A stretch of DNA of 25,358 nucleotides, from positions 1 through 25,358 of the forward strand of contig CAKQWG010000026.1 in the NCBI GenBank assembly GCA_934278005.1, written 5' to 3'. The notes beneath the pieces were generated by a model. It searched no databases and was not told the DNA's origin. It was given only the letters and a program-made list of their open reading frames with translations. The position numbers and the translations under genes are program-made. Position 1 is the first letter of the stretch. Each line of letters opens with the position of its first letter. Shown in pieces: positions 14,761 to 22,072 of this stretch. This DNA is from an uncultured Pirellulaceae bacterium. Its GTDB lineage: Bacteria > Planctomycetota > Planctomycetia > Pirellulales > Pirellulaceae.

Positions 14761-15687
14761 TTGATCATCAATTATATCGTTCCAGCCAATCTACCCATGC
14801 CCGCCCGCACGGCAGTGCATGTCGTGCAGGCTGCGCTTAAGGTCCACCGTAGCGTGGCAGAGCAACTGCTCCATGATGGCTATGTGCGCAGTCGCGGCCG
14901 CGCGCTGACTCAGAGTCACACTCGGCTGAACGTCGGCGACGAAGTCGAAATCGACTACATGCCCCAGCCCGCCAAAGTGACTAAGGCTAAAGCCAATACC
15001 AATGCGCGCTTTGAGGTGGTCTACGATGACGAGTACCTAATCGTTGCCAACAAGCCAGCCGGTCTACTGACGGTGCCAACTCCCAAGCGCGAAGCCAATA
15101 CGCTGCAGTCGCAGATTCGCAAGTGGCTCGATCGCAATCAGCCCGGCGCCACGGCGACCTGTGTTCATCGACTCGATCGCGGCGTCTCGGGCCTGCTGGT
15201 CTTTGCCAAATCGTATGAAGTGGCTGATAAACTGCGCGAACAGTTTGCTGCGCGCAAACCGGAGCGCATCTACACGGCTATCGTCCGCGGCCTAGTGCCC
15301 AGCGATCAGGGGACCTTTCGATCCTATTTGACTACGGACGAAGCCCTCAATCGCTATTCGGTCGACAATCCAGCCGACGGCGAACTGGCCATCACCCATT
15401 ATCGCGTGAAGGAGCGCTGGCTGGATACGTCGCTTTTGCAGATGCAGCTTGAGACCGGACGACGGAATCAGATTCGTGTGCACTTGGCTGAAGCTGGACA
15501 CCCGATCATCGGCGATCCGCGCTACCGCTCCGAACTGGCCGAACATCCACTGTGGCCGCTCAAGCGCATTGCCCTGCATGCCGAGACGCTTGGCCTGACG
15601 CATCCTGAGACGGGCGAGAGCCTGCAGTTCAGCGCCCCTTGGCCTCAAGAATTCCGCGACTTTCGTCGCCGGATGAAGAAGAAGTAG
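14761..15687 (+). CDS. RluA-family RNA pseudouridine synthase
   Basis: It converts uridine to pseudouridine in rRNA or tRNA. The N-terminal part (about 15-75) looks like an S4 RNA-binding domain (SVAEQLLHDGYVRSRGRAL...NVGDEVEI). The catalytic domain contains HRLDRGVSGL with catalytic Asp139, then ERIYTAIVRG, ETGRRNQIRVHLAEAGHPIIGDPRY and LHAETLGLTHPETGE, all typical of RluA/RluC/RluD-type enzymes. The C-terminus is basic (RRRMKKK). The exact target cannot be told from sequence. Start: TTG 14761 is chosen because the first residues (INYIVPA) resemble the usual family N-terminus; ATG 14797 is the alternative. Neither has a good ribosome binding site. Confidence 0.92.
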   Translation: MIINYIVPANLPMPARTAVHVVQAALKVHRSVAEQLLHDGYVRSRGRALTQSHTRLNVGDEVEIDYMPQPAKVTKAKANTNARFEVVYDDEYLIVANKPAGLLTVPTPKREANTLQSQIRKWLDRNQPGATATCVHRLDRGVSGLLVFAKSYEVADKLREQFAARKPERIYTAIVRGLVPSDQGTFRSYLTTDEALNRYSVDNPADGELAITHYRVKERWLDTSLLQMQLETGRRNQIRVHLAEAGHPIIGDPRYRSELAEHPLWPLKRIALHAETLGLTHPETGESLQFSAPWPQEFRDFRRRMKKK

Positions 15688-15743
15688 CGGGATAAGAAAA
15701 TTTGGCAGCTAATGCCAAGGGGCCGGGGATCGGCGCTATAAAA

Positions 15744-15771
15744 CGACTGTGGATCAACGACTGTGGATCAA
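15744..15771. repeat. 14 bp tandem duplication
   Basis: Two perfect copies of cgactgtggatcaa followed by a decayed third (cggctgtgcaa). It lies in the 206 bp leader between the RluA-type and prolyl oligopeptidase genes. Several more gatc(a/g)acg words occur up to 15815. Confidence 0.8.
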
Positions 15772-15893
15772 CGGCTGTGCAACTGATCGACGACGGAGCG
15801 ATCAACGACAATGTGATCGGCCAAGCGATCGGGGCAAGCGACAGCTTTCAATTCAGAGAACACCATTTTAAATTACAACGAGGTGCACGAATT

Positions 15894-18152
15894 ATGCTTG
15901 GCAAAATCCTTCGGGCGATAGTCTCGCTACAGCCTGGCTGCGGCCCGCGTATCATGCAGGCCATGGCTAACCGCCAGGCGCTGCGCGTAGTCCCAGCGCT
16001 GCGCGTAGTCCCAGCGCTGCGCGTAGTCCCAGCGCTGCGCGTAGTCCCAGCGCTGCTGCTGCTGAGCATCAGCTTGGGCACATCCACTTTCACCAGCAAT
16101 TCTGCCTGTGGGCAAGCAAAGGTTTCTGACGTGACGATCGAAGAAGATCCGTTTCTATGGCTGGAAGATGTCACCGGCGAAAGGGCACTGGACTGGGTCC
16201 GCGCACGCAATGCGGAGACGCAGGAGCACTTTGACAGCGACCCTGGCTTTATCGAGCTACGCGATGACCTATTGAAAATACTCGACTCCGACGAACGCAT
16301 ACCGTTCGTGGCCAAACACGGCGATTACTATTATAACTTTTGGCGGGACCAAAAAAACGAGCGCGGATTGTGGCGGCGCACGACGTTGGACGAGTATCGC
16401 AAACCGACTCCCCGGTGGGAGATCTTGCTGAATTTGGACGAGCTGGCCGAAGCGGAAAACGAGAACTGGGTGTGGGACGGCGCCAGCCTGCTGCGGCCGG
16501 ACTATGACCGGGCGCTGATCGACCTTTCGCGCGGCGGCGCCGATGCCTCGGTCACTCGCGAATTCGACTTATCGAAGCGCGAATTCGTAAAAGACGGATT
16601 CGAGCGGCCAGAAGCCAAGGGGGGCATGAACTGGATCGATCGCGATGAAGTGTTCGTCTATACCGATTTCGGCGCAGGTTCCATGACCAGCTCCGGCTAC
16701 CCGCGGATCGCCAAGCGCTGGCAGCGCGGCACGCCGCTCGACCAAGCCACGCTAGTTTACGAAGGGCAAACCAGCGACATGTACATCGCGGCCCACCACG
16801 ATGACGCGCCGGGGTTTGAACGCAACTTTGTCAGCCGATCACTGGCCTTCTACAACAATGAACTGTATGTCATAGCCGACGATGGCCAACTGACCAAGAT
16901 CGACGTTCCCAACAGCGTTGAAAAGACAGTCTTCCACCAGTACTTGCTGCTCCGTCTGCGCGACCCCTGGGAAGTGGCCGGTCAAAGCTTTGCGGCTGGA
17001 TCGCTGCTAGTCAGCGACTTAGATGCATTTCTCGACGGCAAGCGCGACTTTGAAGTGGTGTTTGCACCCACGGAACACTCATCGCTGGACAGTTTCGCGG
17101 CGACGCGCGACCATCTGCTGCTGAATGTACTCGAGGACGTCAAGAACCGTGTGTACGTGGTAAGCCACACCGAGGAAGGTTGGCAGCAGCAACCGCTGCG
17201 CGGCACTCCTGCGTTCGGTACGGTCAGCGTGAGTGCAGTGGATGCAGATGAATCCAACGATTACTGGATGGTCGCCAGCGACTACCTCACGCCCACTACG
17301 CTGTACCTGGGCACTGTGGGTAGCGAACCCGAGCAACTGAAGCAGTTGAGTGCTCAGTTTGACGCTAGTGGGTTGACGGTCAGCCAGCATTTTGCCACGA
17401 GCCAAGATGGCACGCAGGTGCCCTACTTCATGGTCGCCCCAGATGACCTGCCGCTGGACGGCAGCGCGCCCACACTGCTCTATGGCTACGGTGGCTTTGA
17501 GATCTCGCTGACGCCCGGATACAATCCCAGCGTCGGGCGAGCATGGTTGGAAGCCGGCCGCGTGTATGTCGTAGCCAATATCCGCGGTGGTGGTGAATAT
17601 GGGCCGCGGTGGCATCAAGCGGCCCTCAAGCAGAACCGTCTGCGAGCCTACGAGGATTTCGCGGCCGTGGCTGAAGACTTAATAGCTCGCAAGGTAACCA
17701 GCCGTGAACATTTGGGAATCCAAGGGGGCTCCAACGGCGGACTGCTCGTGGGCAACATGCTGACGCACTATCCTAACCTATTCCAGGCCGTCGTTTGCCA
17801 AGTCCCACTGCTGGACATGCGGCGATACCATCTGCTGCTAGCCGGAGCTAGCTGGATGGCCGAATATGGTGATCCCGATGCGCCCGGTCAGTGGGACTTC
17901 ATCCAGACCTACTCGCCTTATCAATTGGTTGCCGAAGGGACCAAGTACCCTGCCGTGCTGTTCACCACATCCACGCGAGACGATCGCGTGCATCCCGGTC
18001 ATGCGCGCAAGATGATGAGCAAGCTCGAGGCACTCGGCCAAGATGTGACCTACTACGAAAACATCGAGGGAGGGCACGGTGGAGCTGCTAACAACAAGCA
18101 GCGGGCCTATATGCAAGCTCTGGCCTATTGGTTTTTGGGCGAGCGGCTTTAG
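15894..18152 (+). CDS. Secreted prolyl oligopeptidase family serine peptidase (S9)
   Basis: This 752-residue peptidase should cleave short peptides, probably in the periplasm. The N-terminus has positive charges, the repeat ALRVVP x4 and a Leu-rich core (ALLLLSISLG), giving an export signal to about residue 80. DPFLWLEDVTGERALDWV starts the mature part; a beta-propeller domain spans roughly 100-480. The alpha/beta-hydrolase domain holds Ser613 in GGSNGGL, Asp696/Asp697 in STRDDRVHPGH and His728 in EGGHGG. These fit the S9 family triad. ATG 15894 is preferred since GAGGTG lies 8 nt upstream; the frame stays open to ATG 15702, but that extension contains DNA repeats and has no export signal. 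Other starts further in (such as MANRQ) would shorten the signal. It is convergent with miaB. Confidence 0.93.
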   Translation: MLGKILRAIVSLQPGCGPRIMQAMANRQALRVVPALRVVPALRVVPALRVVPALLLLSISLGTSTFTSNSACGQAKVSDVTIEEDPFLWLEDVTGERALDWVRARNAETQEHFDSDPGFIELRDDLLKILDSDERIPFVAKHGDYYYNFWRDQKNERGLWRRTTLDEYRKPTPRWEILLNLDELAEAENENWVWDGASLLRPDYDRALIDLSRGGADASVTREFDLSKREFVKDGFERPEAKGGMNWIDRDEVFVYTDFGAGSMTSSGYPRIAKRWQRGTPLDQATLVYEGQTSDMYIAAHHDDAPGFERNFVSRSLAFYNNELYVIADDGQLTKIDVPNSVEKTVFHQYLLLRLRDPWEVAGQSFAAGSLLVSDLDAFLDGKRDFEVVFAPTEHSSLDSFAATRDHLLLNVLEDVKNRVYVVSHTEEGWQQQPLRGTPAFGTVSVSAVDADESNDYWMVASDYLTPTTLYLGTVGSEPEQLKQLSAQFDASGLTVSQHFATSQDGTQVPYFMVAPDDLPLDGSAPTLLYGYGGFEISLTPGYNPSVGRAWLEAGRVYVVANIRGGGEYGPRWHQAALKQNRLRAYEDFAAVAEDLIARKVTSREHLGIQGGSNGGLLVGNMLTHYPNLFQAVVCQVPLLDMRRYHLLLAGASWMAEYGDPDAPGQWDFIQTYSPYQLVAEGTKYPAVLFTTSTRDDRVHPGHARKMMSKLEALGQDVTYYENIEGGHGGAANNKQRAYMQALAYWFLGERL
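15978..16049 (+). repeat. 18 bp in-frame tandem repeat, 4 perfect copies
   Basis: gcgctgcgcgtagtccca occurs four times without a change, then a partial copy (gcgctgc). It encodes ALRVVP x4 in the signal region of the prolyl oligopeptidase. Perfect identity points to a recent expansion; copy number may vary between strains. Confidence 0.95.
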
Positions 18153-18193
18153 CCGCATTGCAGACCGGGTTTGCCCGCTGGCCGCAGCGCTGC

Positions 18194-18241
18194 TAACAGT
18201 GTTGGTAACAGCGTTGGTAACAGCCCTGCTACCAGTGCTGG
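18194..18241. repeat. 12 bp degenerate tandem repeat, 4 units
   Basis: taacagtgttgg, taacagcgttgg, taacagccctgc, taccagtgctgg. It lies between the convergent prolyl oligopeptidase gene and miaB. Units 3-4 can form an imperfect hairpin with unit 2, so it may contribute to transcript ends. Confidence 0.75.
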
Positions 18242-18313
18242 GATGAGTAGCAGCCCGACACGATGAACGTGGTGGATTCGCTGACGGATCCACTGCGTTA
18301 ACGCGGCTGATGT

Positions 18314-19807
18314 TTAGGTCCCGCTGATGGCGAAGACCGTGGGAGCCAGCTCCACTGTCTCGACTTGTCCAAACAGCGTGGTGGCAGTGGCATCGTGCAC
18401 CAGTAGATCGAGCATCTGCCCGGTCTGTCGCTGATTGCCATCCCAGACCACGATGCGATCGCATGGGGTGCGTCCGGTCATCTGCCGCAGCGGCCCCGAT
18501 TCCTGGCGCTTGAGTGAGAGCTTGCTCGGCCCTTCCACTAACACCTGCACGCGCTGGCCGAGAAAATGTAGATTGTCTTGCAGGCAGATTTCGGTCTGCA
18601 AGTCGAGCAGCTCCACATTGCGACGCGTCTTGACTTCCAAAGGCACATCGTCGGCATACAGCTCTGCCCCACGCGTGCCCGGGCGGACTGAGTACTGGAA
18701 GATAAAGCTATTCTTGAAGCGGCAGCGGCGAACCATCTCCATCGTCTGCTCAAAGTCCTCGTCGGTTTCTCCACAGAAACCGACGATGAAATCGCTCGAT
18801 ACGGCCGCGCCTGGCAAGATCTCCCCGATGCGATCCATCATCTCGTAATAGTCGCCCACCGTGTAGCCGCGCTTCATGCGTTTTAACACGGCATCCGAAC
18901 CCGACTGGGCAGGCACGTGCAGGTAGGGACTGCACTTGGGCAGATCGCGAACCGTTTCCAGCAGCCGCCGCGTCATATCCTTGGGATAATTCGTGACGAA
19001 TTTGAGCCGCTCGATACCATCGATCTCATGAATTGCTTCGAGCAGGTCGGCCAGCTCGGTTTCTTTTCGATCCGCGTCTCGATAGCGATAGCTGTTGACG
19101 GTTTGCCCAAGCAAAACGATCTCTTTGCAGCCTTGGTCGGCCAGCTCGCGAGCTTCCGCTACGATCAATGCGGGCGGTCGCCCCTGCTCCGGACCGCGCG
19201 TCATCGGTACGATACAGTAGGTGCAAAACTTGTCGCAGCCGATCTGTATCCGAAGATAGGCTTGAAATGGCGTCGGCCGCATGGTCGGATCGCGCAGCGG
19301 GTCGAACGTCTCATGACTGCGGCGTATGTCATCCTGGCTACCATCGCGACGGCCAAGGCTGACTGCCATTTGCGGCCCCTGCCCACTGCGAATTTTCTCC
19401 AGCAATTCAGGGATGCGCTGAAGCTGACCGGGACCAACCACAAGATCGACAAATGGGGCTCGGTCAAAGACCAACTGCTGATCCTTCTGAGCCATGCAGC
19501 CCATGACCCCAATCGTTTTCTCGGGGTGGGCCAACTTGAGCAGTTTGAGCCGAGCCACCGAATTGTAGACCTTCTCTTCGGCGTGCTCGCGAACACTACA
19601 AGTGTTAAACAAAATCGTATCCGCCGCCTCTGGCCGATCGGTCAAATCGTATCCCTGGCGGCGCAGACTGGCCACTACCATTTCGCTGTCGAGCACGTTC
19701 ATCTGGCAGCCCACCGTTTCGATGTACAGTTTTTTGGTGGGGGCAGGTGGATTGGAGGACGTGATGTCTGGCACTTCGGGCGACTGAGTGTCAGCAGTAG
19801 ACTTCAT
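18314..19807 (-). CDS. miaB: tRNA-2-methylthio-N6-dimethylallyladenosine synthase MiaB
   Basis: This radical-SAM methylthiotransferase adds a 2-methylthio group to i6A37 next to the tRNA anticodon. The N-terminal domain binds one 4Fe-4S cluster through Cys34 (TVGCQMN), Cys70 (NTCSVRE) and Cys104 (MGCMAQ). The radical-SAM cluster is Cys191/195/198 in GCDKFCTYC. The C-terminal TRAM RNA-binding domain runs from about 425. With 497 residues it is slightly longer than E. coli MiaB (474); the excess is an N-terminal hydrophilic leader of about 25 residues. PMTRGPEQGRP replaces the more usual PYTRGEEVSRP. The related families MtaB and RimO fit less well because of the QMN and NTCSVRE signatures. No Shine-Dalgarno precedes the ATG. 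Confidence 0.95.
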   Translation of the reverse strand: MKSTADTQSPEVPDITSSNPPAPTKKLYIETVGCQMNVLDSEMVVASLRRQGYDLTDRPEAADTILFNTCSVREHAEEKVYNSVARLKLLKLAHPEKTIGVMGCMAQKDQQLVFDRAPFVDLVVGPGQLQRIPELLEKIRSGQGPQMAVSLGRRDGSQDDIRRSHETFDPLRDPTMRPTPFQAYLRIQIGCDKFCTYCIVPMTRGPEQGRPPALIVAEARELADQGCKEIVLLGQTVNSYRYRDADRKETELADLLEAIHEIDGIERLKFVTNYPKDMTRRLLETVRDLPKCSPYLHVPAQSGSDAVLKRMKRGYTVGDYYEMMDRIGEILPGAAVSSDFIVGFCGETDEDFEQTMEMVRRCRFKNSFIFQYSVRPGTRGAELYADDVPLEVKTRRNVELLDLQTEICLQDNLHFLGQRVQVLVEGPSKLSLKRQESGPLRQMTGRTPCDRIVVWDGNQRQTGQMLDLLVHDATATTLFGQVETVELAPTVFAISGT

Positions 19808-19976
19808 ACGGCGATGCTTGCGGGTTGGTGTAGGGCGGCAAAAGGGACGAGCGTTGATCAGCCGGCCTATTCTAAGCTGGTCGGGGAAGCCAGTCGAGAC
19901 TCATCGCCGGGCCCCAGTGCGATACTGCCGGCAGCGATGTGCGAGCCTAGCGTCGCAAGGCCCGATGGCAGGCGGC

Positions 19977-20393
19977 CTAGGCTGCTTTGGCGCCGCGCCG
20001 CGCTGAACTTAGATCACCAGCGGGGCTCGCTAACTTGCCAGAGCGATCGCGCTCGACGGTGCTCGCCAGGGAGCGGCTCATCGAAGCCGCCTCGTGGCCC
20101 TCCGCCGCCGCCCTCTCCATGGCTAGCATGTCAGCTTGCTCGCCGGCTAGTTTGTCAGCTTGCTCGCCGGCTAGCTTGGCAGCTTCCTCGCCGGCGGCCT
20201 TGCTGCGGGCAAGCTGCTGTGACAGCCGAGTCGCTTTGGCGCGTTTGCGCACCCATTGCTGACGTTTCTCAACATAATCTTGCAGCATTCGCCCCAACTT
20301 GGCCCGGCGCGATTCCATCATAAGTGCTAGTATTACCGTAGCTAATGCGCTAAAACCCAGCCAGAGTGCAATTTTTGGGTCGAGGGGCATCAT
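19977..20393 (-). CDS. Small membrane-anchored coiled-coil protein of unknown function
   Basis: A 138-residue protein. One transmembrane helix (about 8-25, IALWLGFSALATVILALMM) is followed by a positively charged segment (ESRRAKLGRM) and a long charged helix (about 38-100). The helix contains KLAGEQAD-type octads encoded by a 24 bp repeat. The end (110-138) is polar and Ala/Ser/Arg-rich. The likely topology is a membrane anchor with the helix in the cytoplasm, by the positive-inside rule. I do not recognise a family. The start is ATG 20393, supported by AGGA 8 nt upstream; the frame stays open to a TTG at 20456, which lacks support. The gene is alone between miaB (same strand, 169 bp away) and the divergent hpf gene. 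Confidence 0.65.
   Translation of the reverse strand: MMPLDPKIALWLGFSALATVILALMMESRRAKLGRMLQDYVEKRQQWVRKRAKATRLSQQLARSKAAGEEAAKLAGEQADKLAGEQADMLAMERAAAEGHEAASMSRSLASTVERDRSGKLASPAGDLSSARRGAKAA
20130..20201 (-). repeat. 24 bp in-frame tandem repeat in the coiled-coil gene
   Basis: Three 24 bp units at 20130, 20154 and 20178; the first two differ by one base and the third is more diverged. They encode the KLAGEQAD octads of the small membrane protein. Confidence 0.85.
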
Positions 20394-20588
20394 GGGAGGT
20401 ATCCTGAAGTCGTATGGGGGACTTTCCAGCAAGTGTAGTGGCGTGGCGGCGGCCAAGGGAAGGCCGAAGCCGACATGTGAACACCTGTACAGCGCCTGGG
20501 CGACACGCGTTTGGCGTTTTTTTTCGCTTAGCGGCTTAACCGCCTTTGGCTAGTGGGTGGGGCACGGATACAATAACCGCAATTGAAC

Positions 20589-20616
20589 TTGCTGTGGCTT
20601 GATCAATACTTATACA
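20589..20616 (+). promoter_or_regulatory. Possible promoter of the hpf-pts cluster
   Basis: ttgctg and tataca are 16 bp apart, a fair match to sigma-70 boxes, and lie 28 bp upstream of the hpf start. They sit in an AT-rich patch (20575-20625) unlike the flanks. Identified by eye only. Confidence 0.4.
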
Positions 20617-20643
20617 TAAACGCACAACATGGAGTCCATCTAA

Positions 20644-21000
20644 GTGCAAGTCAACGTCTCCGCTCGCCATGGTTCCTTGAGCAGCTATGATCAGGATGTC
20701 ATCCGCGAGAAGTCAGAAAAAGTGCGTCGGCTATTCGACCGCGTCAATGCGATCCATGTAGTCGTAGACTTCCAGCACCAAGCCGAACCGAGCGTAGAAA
20801 TCAACGTTTCGGCCGAGCACACCAAGGATTTTGTCGCTTCCGCTTCGGCCACGACGGTGATTGCGGCCCTGGACAGCGCGCTTCAGAAGGTAGAGCAGCA
20901 ACTTCGTAAGCACAAAGAAAAACTGACCGGTCACAAGTCGACCGCGGTCAAACACATAACACCCGAGCCGAATGACGACGACGTGGGCGACGATGAGTAA
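20644..21000 (+). CDS. hpf: Ribosome hibernation promoting factor, short form
   Basis: This 118-residue HPF/RaiA-type protein binds the decoding region of the 30S subunit and helps inactivate ribosomes in stationary phase. It starts MQVNVSARHGSLSS and shows the family's strand-helix pattern: a basic helix (REKSEKVRRLFDRV), strands AIHVVVDF and PSVEINVSAE, and the helix IAALDSALQKVEQQLRKHKEKL. It lacks the C-terminal dimerisation domain of long HPF; in its place is a short acidic tail (EPNDDDVGDDE). The GTG start is supported by GGAG 9 nt upstream. It heads a run of co-directional genes with ptsN, as in the rpoN-hpf-ptsN clusters of proteobacteria, though rpoN is not in the window. Confidence 0.92.
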   Translation: MQVNVSARHGSLSSYDQDVIREKSEKVRRLFDRVNAIHVVVDFQHQAEPSVEINVSAEHTKDFVASASATTVIAALDSALQKVEQQLRKHKEKLTGHKSTAVKHITPEPNDDDVGDDE

Positions 21001-21057
21001 GCTCCTCCAAGTGTCGCCACGCATTGAAACGAACGGTGCCCCCAGAAAGACCCGAAT

Positions 21058-21531
21058 ATGAAATTCTCTGATTTTATTAGTACCAAGTCGATTTGTTCGG
21101 AATTGAACTCCGACAGCAAAGAGTCGGTTATTGCCGAGTTGGTGGACTCCTTGGTCTCTGCTGGCAATATCAAGCCAGCCGATCGCGAAGACATCATCAA
21201 AGCCATCATGAAGCGTGAGGAATTGGGCAGCACAGGCATCGGCCGTGGCGTCGCCGTGCCTCACACCAAGCATCCCAGCGTCGACAAGCTGGTAGGAACC
21301 GTGGGCGTCAGCAGCGACGGGCTCGACTTCGATTCGCTCGATGGAGAAAAAGTCCAGCTATTTTTCTTATTGGTCTCCCCTCCGGATCGCCCGGGAGATC
21401 ATTTGCGTGCACTAGAGAACATCTCGCGGCAGCTGCGAGACGAAACGTTCTGCCGCTTCCTCAAGCAGAGCAAAACTGCCGAAGACATCATGCAATTGCT
21501 CGAAGAGGCTGATAACAATCACTTTGTCTAA
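21058..21531 (+). CDS. ptsN: PTS EIIA domain protein, PtsN/fructose type
   Basis: A 157-residue single-domain EIIA of the fructose/nitrogen family. The phosphorylated histidine is His69 in GIGRGVAVPHTKHP. MKREELGSTGIG and FFLLVSPPDRPGDHLRALENISRQL are standard family stretches. No EIIB or EIIC domain is attached or nearby, so it more likely works as a regulator that receives phosphate from HPr than as a sugar transporter part. It lies 57 bp after hpf and 10 bp before the HPr gene. Confidence 0.93.
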   Translation: MKFSDFISTKSICSELNSDSKESVIAELVDSLVSAGNIKPADREDIIKAIMKREELGSTGIGRGVAVPHTKHPSVDKLVGTVGVSSDGLDFDSLDGEKVQLFFLLVSPPDRPGDHLRALENISRQLRDETFCRFLKQSKTAEDIMQLLEEADNNHFV

Positions 21532-21541
21532 GTCGAGCACT

Positions 21542-21847
21542 ATGCCACATACGCTTGAGAAGGTCGTGACGGTTAGCAACCCTATGGGCATTCACATGCG
21601 ACCAGCGGACATGCTGTCGCGTGCCGCGGGCCGCTTCCAGTGCCAGGTCTTGATCGAGAAAGACGGGCATGCGATCGACGGTAAAAGCATTATGAGCATC
21701 CTGACACTGGGTGCGCGTCGAGGAACTCAACTCAATCTGCGAATCAGCGGAGTCGACGCGCAACAGGCCATGGACGCGCTCTGCGAATTATTTGAACAAG
21801 GATTCGACGAATCCGATTCGGAGGTAGCTTCCGAGCAAACCAGCTGA
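21542..21847 (+). CDS. ptsH: Phosphocarrier protein HPr
   Basis: HPr passes phosphate from enzyme I to EIIA. This copy has 101 residues with the active His18 in NPMGIHMRPA. DGKSIMSILTLGARRGTQL contains Ser49 in the position of the regulatory Ser46 of Gram-positive HPr, so control by an HPr kinase is possible, although no hprK gene is in the window. The last 15 residues are an acidic tail beyond the usual HPr end (85-88 residues). ATG 21542 is used; a TTG at 21524 overlapping the ptsN stop is less likely. The name could also be npr. Confidence 0.93.
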   Translation: MPHTLEKVVTVSNPMGIHMRPADMLSRAAGRFQCQVLIEKDGHAIDGKSIMSILTLGARRGTQLNLRISGVDAQQAMDALCELFEQGFDESDSEVASEQTS

Positions 21848-21875
21848 TGGAACTCCACGGGCTAGCTGTTGATGC

Positions 21876-21912
21876 GCGGGAAAGCCCGCTGCACACGGCC
21901 CCTGCGGTGTGC
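21876..21912 (+). promoter_or_regulatory. Two adjacent hairpins in the HPr-enzyme I gap
   Basis: gcggg/cccgc (21876-21889, loop aaag) and gcacac/gtgtgc (21891-21912) stand one base apart, 28 bp after the HPr stop. No T-run follows. The 225 bp gap is the largest in an otherwise tight cluster, so these may tune read-through or stabilise the upstream mRNA. I see no gene in the gap. Confidence 0.45.
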
Positions 21913-22072
21913 CCCTGCCTGGTTGCTTCGACTTCAGCCGCTTAACCGAACTAACCAATACATTACAGAACACTGAACAGAATATGAACACTCGTCACCC
22001 TCCACTCCGCTCGCTCGGCTATCGGTCCGCAGCGGGCCCTTGGTGGTTGCCTGACCTGTTCCCCCATCATCC

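Noticed and set aside
14544..14840. Plus-strand 98-codon frame before the RluA-type gene
   Set aside because: It is made largely of the 13 bp repeat and overlaps the start of the conserved gene.
15702..15893. Upstream extension of the prolyl oligopeptidase frame
   Set aside because: A ribosome binding site supports ATG 15894; the extension contains a 14 bp duplication and would bury the export signal.
20500..20545. Possible terminator with a T8 run (gcgtttttttt)
   Set aside because: Only a 4 bp stem precedes the T-run and no plus-strand gene ends nearby.
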